DNA from: Mesostigma viride
Lineage: Eukaryota > Streptophyta > Mesostigmatophyceae > Mesostigmatales > Mesostigmataceae
Direction: 5' to 3'
DNA length: 64,000 nucleotides
Assembly: GCA_009746045.1 (NCBI GenBank)
Contig: RPFO01000645.1
Coordinates: 1,443,193 to 1,507,192 of the forward strand
This document shows, in pieces, positions 9,495 through 20,600 of the stretch (within the stretch, counting starts at the first letter, position 1; every line of letters starts with the position of its first letter). The notes below the pieces were generated by a model. The model ran no database searches and had not been told where the DNA came from. It was given only the letters and a program-made list of their open reading frames with translations. Both the position numbers and the translations under genes were made by a program.

Positions 9495-12400
9495 TCATGT
9501 CATCATGAGCTGCCGCAGCAGCTTGTACTGAGGCCCCGACAGCATCGCTGGCTTGGTCAAGGCATCGGCAATATTCTCGCTCTCGGGGATCCACCGCCGC
9601 TCATCCAACACCGTGGCGGACTCGGCCAACACAAGGTAATCTAGTTTGGTGGTGGAGGCGAGCGGGTTATTCAGAAACTCAATTATTGACTTGCTATCTG
9701 TGCACAGCCGCATGCGGAGCGACAGCGCCACGCGGGCCTTATCCGCAATCCATTGCAAAAGATGCTGCACATAACACGCATGGTCGACAGCGGAAATGAA
9801 CGCGCGACACTCCGCGCGATTGCTGTCTACCACTACCCGCTGATGGATGCGGCTATACCAGTCGACAATAGTGGGCTGCCCAGTGGGGCTATCAAGAAAA
9901 AAGATGGCCGCCTCCCGCGCGCGCAGCTGCGTGATGGTACGCGACTCCAGGTTCGCGTCAGAGTAAATGGTCATTGCCACCGGGCGGGTGATATCAACCC
10001 CCCACACGCGCAGGCCCGGTGACGCCAAGACTTGCGTCCGAAGATGCTGCGCTCCCATGCCCGCAAGCACGGCGTCGGGCGCACGCGCGTAGATGGACAG
10101 GTCGGGTCGCACCGTGCCCGCGAGCCACCCCAGCTGGCCGCGCAAGTGCGGTCCCGCGGACGCATCCAGCCGCTCAGGCAGCGATTGCGCGAGCTTGTCG
10201 GCGTATTCCTGCTTGGCCGCCATGTCAATGCACCAGCCAACCGGTGTGCGGTGCAAAGTGTAGGTTAGGCCACAGAAAGGGACGGGGGTGTCGGGGTCCA
10301 GCCACAACGTGCGGCTAGTGGGCAAAAGCTTGGCCACAGCGGTTATGAACTGCCGGACCCACGCCCGGGTCCAATAAGCCGCCAGTCATCCCCATGCCAT
10401 TGCATGAACGCGGGCTCGTGTGGGTTGGGTGTGTGGATGTGAAAGAGGTTGCTATCGATGCGGGAAAACACCGCCCCCATGCTAGCAAAGATGCGTTCAG
10501 CCGTCTTGCGAAAGATGATGGGGCTAGACTGCAGGCCCTCCACACCAAGGAGAAGCCGCAAGTACACACACCGCAGCTCCCCCTGCCACACCAAAGGGAC
10601 CTTGACCACATACACCGTGCCACGCCACACTTCCTCGGCCACTGCCGGGTCGCTATGGAGAAAGGCCCGCTGAAAATCTGAGCAGGCCATGGCATAGTCC
10701 AACCCCCGATCCAACAGCCCCAAGAACACCGATGTTAACACCCGGCTAGTGGTCTGCGACAGCCCGGGCGTAAACAATTCCTCCTCCGACAACTCAGACG
10801 AGCCCCTAAACTCCGTGACACAGGGCCGTACATGAAATGTGACAGGGTCAGTGGGGAGGACCTGCTTATACTTGAGCACAAACTTCAAGTTCAGCTTTAC
10901 CGCCCCTTGCGGCACCTCCATCAACTCCCCATACACCCCATACATCGCCCACTCCAGCTGCGCGCGCAAGAAAGCCGCGCGCCACTTATGGAACTTGACA
11001 GGGTCACGGCAGTCCTCCTTAAACTGCGGATAACTAACAGGAGATTTAGTGGCGATGCTCCAGGGAAAAATGCCAAGACTGCTGGGGTGACACTTCTGCG
11101 GCTGCGTGACATCGGCTACCAGCGGCTCTGCCGTATATTCCGCCCCGCGAATGGCCCCTACTGCAGTGGCATAATCCTCAGGGTGATTAATAGCCTCGGG
11201 GGGACCCCGGCCCGTGAGGGCTGCAAGCGCTACGTGATATTGGTACAAGCCTATGCTCCCCACCCCCTCGAGGGTCACCAAGCCGGCTGACACAGAAAAC
11301 CCGGGGAGGGAAACAAAAGGGTTACCTATGAGGGTGATCCCCTTGTAACCCTCTAGCACTTGCACAGGGACATCTACCCCTAGGATGGGCATGAGCACCT
11401 GCCCAGCCACCTTATAGGCCCGCTGCCCGTCAAACCCCGCAACTTCCTTCCAACTACTGGGCAGCAAAGGGTAATAGGCCTCGGCCGCCGCCGGGCTCGT
11501 GATAGACACGCCTGCCATGGTATCTATGGCCGCAATATGCCTAGAGGGAACATCATGAGCTTCAGTCACAACCGTGGGGCACTTATCTGGCATGACGCGG
11601 CTGACTTGTGCCGCACCCCCCGCTGCCGCCGCCTTGAGCTTGTCCGCCTTGAGCAGCTGTCGGAGGACGTGGGCCAGCTGGGAGCCCACGCCCGCGCCTG
11701 ACGATGTGTCCGGCGCCGCCACGGTGGGCGCTGCTGGGGTCGCGGGGAGGGGCTGAGGTAGCGCCCCCGCGTCGACCCCGGGGACTTGCTCCGGCGCGGC
11801 GCCTGCAGGGGGGTGGGCAACAAGCGCATCATGCACAGCCACCCCAAGTGGGGTGGGTAGGACAGGTTCCAGCCGGGCCCGCTTGGCCGGCCGGCTATCC
11901 ACATCCCAACCGAGCTGGCGGCTGTGCTCCTTGGCCGCCTGGACCTGGGCATCGGACGCCTTGTACCGATACACCTTATCCCACGGGATGAGATAGTCCC
12001 TATGCTCCCAGTGCACCTTCACCCGCCTATGCACCCAGTCCAAATCCACCACCATGCCTGGCCCTTGCATCTGCCCCCGCTTGCCAAAGGAATTCTCCTT
12101 GTGAAACAAGACCAACTCCCCCAGCTCCCACTCCTGCGACAAGTCAGGCTGGGTGCGGTCTAACTGCCGCCTAACCTCAGCGGTGGTAGCGAGGTGGGCC
12201 TCCCAATGGTCTGCCACGTCCGGAGGGTAAATGCCCGACTGCAGCCCCCGCGCGGTAATAAGACCTAGTCCCTGGGGCAGCTTGAAAAGCACCTGGCTGT
12301 TGTACTTGTCCATGAGCAAGCGGCACCACAGCGCGCGTTGTGCATAAGGCTGCCCCGCGGGCTTGAATCCTAACCCGCTGGCCTGCTGCTTGGCTGCCAT

Positions 12401-13228
12401 GCCCTTTACGCTGCTGATGTGCCTATCAATCAGCCCCAAGTTGCCATGGTCCTGCCGCCCAGCAATAACCACCATCTCACAGCCCTCCCGCCCCACAATG
12501 CAATCAAATTGTTGGTCCAACATGACCTCAGAAATGGGAAAGAAGTGAGACATGGCAATGCGCAGCCCCCGCCACAAGGACTCCTCTACCATGCTTGGCA
12601 GGGGCTCGATGGCTAGGAACTTGGTATAGCGATCCATCAAGACCAAATAATAGTCCCCCTCCTCCAAATGCATGACATCCCCCACTAACCTCCCCCGGTA
12701 CGGGGAAGGAGTCTTAGCATGCCAGCGCCTACGCTTCTTCCTGACACTTGCGCATGCGTGGCACTCCTCTAACTCCGCCTGAGCGACCTTCAACCCCGGC
12801 GCCCCCATAAGCCGAGTCGCCCAGTCTAGCGTTTGCCCCGCCACATGACCCACCGCAAGGTGAATCTGGTGAGCAAGCATCCGCAATCCTATGGCCGTGG
12901 GGGTGGTGCCATCCCCTTCTATGCTAGGCACCTGCCCCGCCAAGCTCTCTGCATGTGCATTCCTGTCGGCAATGTGCTCTAGTGAGGCCTTACTGAGGCG
13001 GCGACCCAACTCCACGTCTACGTGAGGGGCTACCTCGGCATCTGCCGGCACTATCTCACCTGAAGGGGTGAGCTCCGGAAGGGCGTGTTCAGGCTCTATT
13101 GCGACCACGCTGGGCACGCACTCCTGATCAGCTGCAGCACTTGCACTTCCATTCTGAACCACGGACGTGGGAACATTAGGACTACAAGGCACAGCATCCT
13201 CACGCCTAGCCGACTCACCGCGACACAC
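9495..13228 (-). CDS. pol region of element C (integrase, retropepsin-like, RT, RNase H)
   Basis: This is the polyprotein region on the minus strand with about one break. In order: the HH-CC zinc region (QIHLAVGH ... CHAC), integrase core (GDVMHL, VMLDQQF), an SH3-like segment (GKRGQMQGPGMVVDL), a retropepsin-like domain (AIDTMAGVSI ... LIGNPFVS), RT (CSDFQRAFLHSDP, then the WHGDD box), and RNase H (YSDANLES, RAECRAF, CTDSKSI, NIADALTK). The protease-like domain follows the integrase, unlike the PR-INT-RT-RH order of known copia elements. Sequence is clearly different from B and J, so it is a separate family of the same branch. Confidence 0.85.
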
Positions 13229-13243
13229 ATCACCTCTATGACG

Positions 13244-14449
13244 TCACTTGGGCATGGCTGGCCGTGGGGCGCGGCATGTGTTGGGGTCGTGTCCAGGAAG
13301 CCGAACCGCCCAGCAGCGCCGGCACACTCGAGTCGCCTTGCCGAGGTCCAGCCGCAGCGTGCAGTTGGCCTCGGTGTGCCCCACGCCGGTGCACCGCTCG
13401 CAGACGACCTTCTCCTTGGGGACGCCACCCTGCTGCTGTTGCTGCCTGCCAGCGCCGCCCTCCTGTCGAGGCTGCTTGCCCTGACCGCCTCCCGGCCCGC
13501 GTTTGCTGGACGCGTTCTGGTTGTGCCGACCACCGCGAGCTCGGCGTTTGCCACCCAACATTCGCACCACGTTGTCGGCCACCGTCGTGGACAGCTGGGT
13601 AACAAGAGTGGTCAAGTCCGACAGAGAAGCTGCTGGCGGGGTCGAGGCAGGCACAGGGTTTACCTGAGCAACTGTCGGCAGCTTGTTGTTACGCCTGGGG
13701 CCGCCCCGGTCCTTGAACATCTCTCGGAGGTGCGCCATGGCTGCGTTGAACCGTTTCTGGTCGTCCGGGGTGCCCACTACCACGGAAGAAGCTAGCGCAA
13801 TTTTCATGCCGAGACCGGCCTTGACATTGGCACGGCTCTCTGGCGTCAGCCCCAGCGCATCCAGAACTGCGCTGAGTAAATATTCGCTACTCATGTGCTT
13901 CAAGACACCCTTGCTCCGGACCTGGGCCGCGAATCTGGCCATGTCCGAGCTGAGGTAATTCGGGTCAAGCGACAGGTTGCGCACCAGCGCCTGCCCCTCC
14001 TTTTCCTCGTCAGGAAAGCTTGAGGTGTCGAGCACCTCTTGCAGGGCCTTCACTGTGTCGGGCCAGGTCCACGCCTCTTTGCTGGCGTTGATAATGACCC
14101 CGCGCACGTCCGCATTACCCGTAGACTCGTTGCATACCTCTGACCGGCGCAGCTTGGTGAGGAAAACTGCGTCGGACAGTTCGTTGTAGTCCTGCCGGAG
14201 CTCGCCCAGGCTGTTAATAAACTCCTCCACGGCGGACGGCGTCAGAATTTCTGGCAGCTTACTTGGCAGCTCTTCTTTCTTGAAAACTTTCCGGGCAGTT
14301 GGTGCTGACTGCTGCCCCGGAGCTGTGCTGACCGAGCCCCCAGCTGGCTCAGTCGCCACGGTGGCTGCGCCACTCCCATCCGCCGGAGTTGATGCTTGCG
14401 TTCCCTGGTCCTGGGTTGCAGCTTGCGTTCGCTCCGCGCCACGCGCCAT
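13244..14449 (-). CDS. gag of element C
   Basis: This encodes about 401 residues from the ATG at 14449 (MARGAERTQ); an upstream in-frame ATG lies in the LTR and is less likely. After a Thr/Ala/Gly-rich leader there is a helical gag core (SAVEEFINSLGELRQDYNELS ... LLSAVLDALGLTPESRANVKAGLGMKIALAS), then a basic Arg/Gly/Gln-rich region. Two zinc knuckles are near the C-terminus: a classical CX2CX4HX4C (CERCTGVGHTEANC), then a second Cys/His cluster (CRRCWAVRLPGHDPNTC). A paired second knuckle also occurs in J and I, supporting kinship. It should form the particle and bind RNA. Pol starts just downstream. Confidence 0.85.
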   Translation of the reverse strand: MARGAERTQAATQDQGTQASTPADGSGAATVATEPAGGSVSTAPGQQSAPTARKVFKKEELPSKLPEILTPSAVEEFINSLGELRQDYNELSDAVFLTKLRRSEVCNESTGNADVRGVIINASKEAWTWPDTVKALQEVLDTSSFPDEEKEGQALVRNLSLDPNYLSSDMARFAAQVRSKGVLKHMSSEYLLSAVLDALGLTPESRANVKAGLGMKIALASSVVVGTPDDQKRFNAAMAHLREMFKDRGGPRRNNKLPTVAQVNPVPASTPPAASLSDLTTLVTQLSTTVADNVVRMLGGKRRARGGRHNQNASSKRGPGGGQGKQPRQEGGAGRQQQQQGGVPKEKVVCERCTGVGHTEANCTLRLDLGKATRVCRRCWAVRLPGHDPNTCRAPRPAMPK

Positions 14450-14495
14450 GAGCCCAGAAAAATGGTCAACGGTAATGTTGACTGTTGTGAATACA

Positions 14496-14923
14496 AGTTG
14501 AACGCCCTTCACCGCTGGCTAGCACGCCGGCGATGGAGACGGGATTTTGTTGTTTGGGGAACCGATTGTGGGAGGCTGAGCCCGCAGCCGCCACTGATTG
14601 CTATTGAACCCTTGCAGCTGGCCAGGCCGCAAGGAGCTCAGCGGCGCGGCGCTAACCGATAAGGCATGCTCGAGCCTCTAACCCGAGACTACCGGTAGGC
14701 TACCCGATAGTGCATGCTCGAGCCTCTAACCCGAGACTACCGGCACTCAGCGGATCTGTGCTACCGAGGGCGACGGTTCTCTGACCGTCCCGGCGCGCAC
14801 TGGCTTCCGTACCTTGCTTAGGCACCGACTAGCATCTAGACACCAATCTTTGATGCCCACCTGACTAGGCGCCCAGGCCGGCGACTACCGGCCAGCGGAT
14901 AGATGCCACTCGGGAGCACAACT
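14496..14923 (-). repeat. 5' LTR of element C
   Basis: This is the same 428 bp sequence as 8730-9157. On the element strand it is followed by TGTATTCACAAC, which is not a TGG-type tRNA primer site. Confidence 0.93.
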
Positions 14924-14928
14924 CTGTT

Positions 14929-15334
14929 GGTACCGCAGGCTTAGTCCTGGACTTCTAGGTGCAGATGCAATAGTCACTGTGGACTGTGCTCTGTGGTCAC
15001 TGTGCCTGTATGGCAGACCTACTGTATAGGAGTTGGGCGCTGTACAGGTAGTGAATACTGTACCGGGGGTGTTATTACTGAGCAGGCCTCCTAGGCTGCT
15101 CAGGACTAGCAAGCACAGTGCACAAGTATATAAACAATAGGCCAGTGCCAAATGGGCATCTCTTGCGAGCCCGCCTCACGTGTTGTGCCTTGACTTGGCA
15201 AGCGCGTGTACAAGCCTCAAGTGTGTGAGCGCTGTAACATTATCCGATTTTAACAAAGCTCCGTTTCCAACCATATCACACATTGCTGCATTGCAACCAT
15301 ATCCTTCACATTGCGTGTGATAAGAACGTTAACT
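14929..15334 (+). repeat. 5' LTR of B, inner part
   Basis: These 406 bp complete the LTR after element C and end in CGTTAACT. They contain TATATAAA at 15127-15134, a candidate core promoter for the genomic transcript. Confidence 0.92.
15127..15134 (+). promoter_or_regulatory. TATA-like box in the 5' LTR of B
   Basis: TATATAAA is conserved at the same LTR position in B (also 22459-22466), A and K. It lies about 200 bp before the LTR inner end, a reasonable place for a U3 promoter. In B the upstream half of the LTR is separated from it by element C, so expression of B may be altered. Confidence 0.5.
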
Positions 15335-16343
15335 CAAATTACAACCAGTCTCAGCGGAACGGCCAGGAGGGTCGTTGCCGGTTGCGGTGTGCAGCGTTGA
15401 CGACGCGAGGAGCTCGTCTGGTGGTGAATGGTGCAGGAGGAACAACGGCAGCAGGATTTCCGGTTTCGGCAGTCTGCTGGGGGTTCGATTTCTCCTGAAT
15501 TACGCGTGTCGTTCGGGATCTATCTTTATTGCTTGCAGATCGTCCGCCTGTAAATCGCAGCTTCGTGCAATTCGTCGACGACCAGGTCGAAGATTGGGAG
15601 CGAATTCTGCGACACGTACAAACCATCGTCATTCCGGAGCACCGGAGCATCGACGACCTTGAGCAGGAGCTTCACGGGTTGGTCGGCATCCAGACGGTGA
15701 TTACTGCAGTAGCAGAGCGAGTGCGGACGGAGTTGGCAGCAAGGCGAGGCGAGGTTGCGGAGGCAGCTGGCGCAGGGCGACACGAGTTTGTACCGACAGT
15801 AGCGGGCGCGGGAGTACCACGTGCTTTCGCAGGCGGCATCGGCGACGAGGGTGTTGCAGCGGGGCCAGTTAGGCGTGAACGACGCGGAGCGGAGCTACAG
15901 GCGGCTTGCAGAGGTCGGGGCGACAGCGGAAGCCATCACCGGAGGACAGCGCGCGACAAGAGTCGGCAGGTTTCCGGAGCGAGTAAGAGTTCCTTTTCAG
16001 GAGCTGCCCCCGCCCCTTCGCGTTCGTGTGACGCGTTGGGAGAGTTTGCACCTCTTGGGTACGATAGTGACCTTGAGGTGGAGCAGGGGGTGTCGCTGGG
16101 CTAGGCGACGAGGCACTTGGCGACCACGAGGTGCCAAGATACAATCCGCGGGGTGCCAACGACGGGTTGTCACCTGTCTACTTTACCAACGGTGACGATT
16201 CAGTCATCGCGGGCCGACAGCGGGTCGACGACGGCGCAGCAGGTAGCAGGGTACCAGAGCTGATTGTGGTGAGCGACAGCGACGACGACAGCGACAAGGA
16301 GAACCAGGACGCGCCTGGGGCCAGCCGTGGTGGTCTTGCCTGA
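15335..16343 (+). CDS. Leader region with ORF0 of element B
   Basis: This is the equivalent of the leader ORF of A and K, between the 5' LTR and gag. The recognisable stretch starts near 15520 (QFVDDQVEDWERILRHVQTI) and ends at 16343 with the acidic SIM-like tail (ELIVVSDSDDDSDKEN). The copy is broken in a few places relative to A. As in A there is a candidate coiled coil in the first third. No known family is recognised. Confidence 0.5.
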
Positions 16344-16369
16344 GTGGTAACACTTGGCACTTTCCTTTC

Positions 16370-17632
16370 TTGTTCAGTAGCTTATATTGCTTTAATTGCT
16401 GCTTGGCCACTTGGCTGGCTGTAGCAGATCTGAACAGAGGCCATCATGGAGGATGGAGCTATCAACCAACAAGCGGGCTTTATGGGCTTCGGCGGCGCGG
16501 CGCTGGGATGGATGGACGAGATGGACGCGATGGACGCGGTGGACGCGATGGACGCGGGGACGGCCAGGCGCTGGGAGACCAGGCTGAGGTGCCAGATAAT
16601 CAGAGCCAAGGATCGCAGGGCGGGCAGCACGCGCCAGCCGCAGATCAAGCGGCGCCTAAGCGACCAACCGTTGCTGAGGGGTACGCGGTGCTAGGCCAGT
16701 TTCAGTCCATCAAGGACAATTGGCAGCCCCGGGATGCTGAGAGGATGTTAGAGGACATGAACTTGTACACGGAGATATACAACGGTGACAAGCTTCGCAT
16801 CCTGGCGTCTAGTGCCTACATACGGCAGTCGGCGAGGCGGCTGTTCAAGTTTGTTCGGGAGCGACACGCGGCGGGGGACACCTGGACGGCGTTTATGACG
16901 CGACTCAGGTCGTTCCTGAGTGACAAGAGGACCATAGATGGGTCCCACCTGAAGCAAGAATACCTGGACTACAAGCCCATCAAGGGGCAACTAGTGGTCC
17001 ACGCCTTTGAAGACTTCGTCAAGCTGAGGGAGGACGCCATGGCCAAGGGCTTCTTCGTCGCAGATCGGATGGCCATGGGCGACTTTCTCAAGTCGCTGCA
17101 GCTGGATCCGGTCACCATGGATAATGTGACCATCCACATGCGACAGGTCCATGGCTGGGCAGCCATGACGGACCAGTTGTATGAGTGTTTCAGCGGCAAG
17201 TACGTGGGTGGTAAGCGCCCTCGTCAGGGTGATGAGGAGGCCACTGAACCCACGGTTAAGTCCATGAGGGGATCGGGCCACGGGGGCCCAGCGCCCTCGA
17301 GAGGGCCTGAGACCTCTTCAAGGGGTCGAGGAAGGTCCAGGAGGGGGCGTGACAGAAGGGCTGGACGGGGGACCCCGCCGAAGTCGGGACATCCACAGTC
17401 CCAGTTTGACTTCAAGAGGGTGGGTGGTCCTCCCAAGGCTGGGCCCAGCAGTGGGACCTCACGGGACATCAGTCAGGTGGAATGTTATTTCTGCCAGGGG
17501 AAGGGTCACTTCAGGAATGAGTGTCCCTCGTACCTGAGGCAGGAAGGTCAGAGCAAGCCAGCTCAGGGTGGCAGCAAGGACAAGGCTGGTCCATCCCAGG
17601 ACAAGGGCAAGGGCAAGGCTGCTGATCATTGA
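16370..17632 (+). CDS. gag of element B
   Basis: This is an open stretch of about 420 codons; the true start is uncertain and may be internal. It contains the Asp/Gly/Arg-rich low-complexity segment, the helical gag core (MLEDMNLYTEIYNGDKLRIL to DQLYECFSGKYVGG), an Arg/Gly-rich basic stretch and one CX2CX4HX4C knuckle (CYFCQGKGHFRNEC). It ends 33 bp before the pol ATG at 17666, so pol is not a simple in-frame extension of gag. A shift in frame, re-initiation or splicing are the usual ways such families express pol, but the sequence does not show which. Confidence 0.88.
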   Translation: MFSSLYCFNCCLATWLAVADLNRGHHGGWSYQPTSGLYGLRRRGAGMDGRDGRDGRGGRDGRGDGQALGDQAEVPDNQSQGSQGGQHAPAADQAAPKRPTVAEGYAVLGQFQSIKDNWQPRDAERMLEDMNLYTEIYNGDKLRILASSAYIRQSARRLFKFVRERHAAGDTWTAFMTRLRSFLSDKRTIDGSHLKQEYLDYKPIKGQLVVHAFEDFVKLREDAMAKGFFVADRMAMGDFLKSLQLDPVTMDNVTIHMRQVHGWAAMTDQLYECFSGKYVGGKRPRQGDEEATEPTVKSMRGSGHGGPAPSRGPETSSRGRGRSRRGRDRRAGRGTPPKSGHPQSQFDFKRVGGPPKAGPSSGTSRDISQVECYFCQGKGHFRNECPSYLRQEGQSKPAQGGSKDKAGPSQDKGKGKAADH

Positions 17633-17665
17633 CTTGAGCCTGCACACATCCCTGAACCCTGGAGG

Positions 17666-20600
17666 GTGCCCCCAGGGGTGTGTAATGAAGCTGCTAGTGA
17701 CAGCAGTGAGGGGCAGCCCCATGCTCTAGTGAAAGAGCCTATTGGACACGATGGGGCAAGCTTGGTTACCACAGAGAGTATGCCAGCTGTAGCTGCAGTG
17801 GTTACTCGCCAACGTGCCCGCCATGGCGGTGCTGAGCCTGAGGTAGGACCTGGTGATGTGGACCCAGGTGGATCTCAGAAGCATTCTGACCGTGCAGGAC
17901 TGGCACAGGATGGTCAGGATGAGGATAGGGCTGGAGACAGTCTGACAGGCACGACCCTGGTGCCTCCTGTACATAAGGGATCTGTACATACCTTGAGTGC
18001 TAATAATGACAATAAAAGGTTTTCTCTCTTGTATGACATTGCCTCAAGGTTGCATACCATGTTTGGCCATGCAGCTCAGTCTTTGCAAGTTGCTAGACGG
18101 CTGGGAGGAAGTGAGTTGTACTCCATCTGCCAACAGGTTGCTCAAGCTTGCAAGTGCAGGCTAGTTGCTAGAAAGCCCAAGCAGTCTCATGCCAGGACTC
18201 CTATTTTGCAGCCAGGCCATGTGCAGGTAGATATTCAGAGAATCAGGGGTTTGAAGCTGCTGGTGGCAGTGGACAGATATACCAAGTACAAGACCCTAGA
18301 GATCCTGCCTGACATGGAGAAGCCTACATTGATTGCTGCTCTGAAGTTGACAAGGAGCAGGTACCCTGGGTTGGAGTTGTTGCAGTGTGACATTCAGTTT
18401 GAGTGCTGTGAGAACCTGCCAGAGTTTCCAGAGTTGCTGATTACACCCAGGGAGAGCCACGGCCAGCAAGGGGTGGTGGAGAGAGCCATCCAAGAGATCA
18501 AGACTGTGCTGCTGGTGGAGAGGATTCCAAGGACGTCATCTGCCATTGTGACATCTGCATGGCTACGTTCTGTGGAGGACAGGCTGAACCTGAGGACTCC
18601 CATGTTCTTTGGTGACATTGCCATCAATCCTCTTATGCTGCATACCAGGATGCTGCCAGCTGATGCTGAGCAGGCATGGAAGGAGAAGCTAGAGGCCAAG
18701 TTCCTCAAGCTGAGGCAGAAAGACAAGGGCTGGAGTGTCCTAGAACCTAACGTTGGACAACAGGTTGTTGTGTGGAAGGAACCAAGCTTTCCAGGGAAAC
18801 GTGGCAGCTGGCATGATGGGGTGGTGACCCGAGTAGAAGCCGCTGGCCATAAGTGCTGGGTGGCCATTGATGGCTCCCAAGCAGTGCACCGTCTGTCCTG
18901 GTCAAAGATCCGTCCCCGGGGAGGTAATCAAGGAGACCTCTTCCAGGTGCCCGCTGGTGTACAAGGCGGGGGTGACGTGGAGCTTCCTGATCAGGGTGCT
19001 ACAGCTGTATCGAGCCCTCAGGGTGACCCTGGCCCGGCCCCTGGGGTACCTTCACATACGGTGGTTGGGCAAGCAGGCGGACAGGCTGCACCTCCGGAAC
19101 GGCCCGACACCAGGCCTAGGGGTGTGCGTCTATCAGATATTGTACAGGCTTTGCAAAGAGCCAAGAAGGAGCCTAAGGTGTCCAAGCTTGTCCAGTTGGA
19201 TGAACCTGAGGTAGCTGCCATGGAGATAGATACCAATGCACAGGTTTCTGTCATGGGACCTCAGCATACAGGAGAACTGCTGGTCGGAGAACCAAGTTGC
19301 CCCTGGGTGTCTGATTTCAGTGGTAGGACGCATCTAAGGGTGTTGGGAGAGGTTACTGCCCCTGTCATGGGTGTGGATGTGACCTTCCTTGTCCTAGAGG
19401 ACTATGATGGCCCTGTGATTTTGGGTCAGAATTTTCTGGGCAATCCTGGGATTTCTATCAGAGCTACAGCTCTGAGAAGAGATGGCTGGGGGATGATTCC
19501 CCTAGAAAATTTCAGGACAACATTTCCAGTCAGGTGCAGGGCCAAGCCGGTCAAGGGTGTAAAATGGGATGAAGGGGAGGTGCCCCCAGCGGCCAGTTTG
19601 GTGATTCCAGCTGTGTTGCACCCCAGCAGTATTGGCATAACTCACAGGAGCCTTGCTGCACACTCTCCTTTGACATATGACCAGCTGGTCCAAGAGATGA
19701 GCTCGCCTACTTTGTTTGAGGCTTGGAAGCTCGCCTTCTCCAAGGCATTGGAGGAGTGGTTGCAGTTTGAGTGTGCTGCACCAACAGACAGACGTCCCCC
19801 AGCATCAAGGAAGCTTGCTTTGAGATTTGTGCTGAAGAGGAAGGTTGTGGATGAGGTATCAGTGCCCCATGTCAGGCCTGTCCTGAATGAGTATCACGGC
19901 ACGGGGAGTCTGCCAGGAGAGGAGCTATACACGCCAGGGATGCTACACGACACATGGAGAATTTTGCTATGTCTCTACGTGGGGTTGCTGAACAGGGGAG
20001 CAGCTATGTCATCAGTGCTGCTGGACTTCAAGAGGGCATTTTTAAAATCTGATCCAGAAGTGGCCAGGAGGGTGTGGAAGCAGGATGAGCCTTACTGTGT
20101 TGAGGTGCCTGCCATCTGGAAGCTGGAGCTGCATCAACAATTCCTGGTTATTCTGAAGGGCCTGGAAGGACTCAGGTCGAGCCCAATCATCTGGAGACTC
20201 ACGCTGCAGGAAGCTCTGATCAGTGAGTGTGGCTTGAGAGTGTCTTCAGTTGATCCCTGTTTGCTGCTGGCCCAATGGGAGGGTCTGCCAGTGTATGCTA
20301 GTTTGCATGGAGATGATCTGCATTTGCTAGCCCCCACGACCTGGCTGAAGAAGTTTATTCCTGTCATCAGTGGCAAGTTTTCACTGGGCAAGGAGCTGTG
20401 GCAGGAGCCCAACAAGCCTGTAGTGTTCTGTGGAATGCAGGCTACCCTGTTCAGGAGGGACGGGGAGTGGAGTATCAGGCTTCAGGCTGGAGGAGATTAT
20501 AAACAGACCATTGTGAAGGCCTTGCCAGAGAAGATCACCCAGGCTGCAGGACCTGAGTTGAGAGGCATGTGGGCCTGGTTTGCCAGCATCTGTGGTCCGT

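Larger units (their letters stand above)
8730..14923 (-). mobile_element. LTR retrotransposon C (copia-like, AGTT/AACT clade) nested in B
   Basis: This is a complete 6194 bp element with two 428 bp LTRs (8730-9157 and 14496-14923) that look identical. Target duplication CTGTT is at 8725-8729 and 14924-14928; the uninterrupted site is visible in the 3' LTR of B near 22256. LTR ends are AGTTG...CAACT. Gag and pol are on the minus strand. The pol region has about one break; otherwise it looks nearly whole. Being inside B, it is younger than B. Confidence 0.95.
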
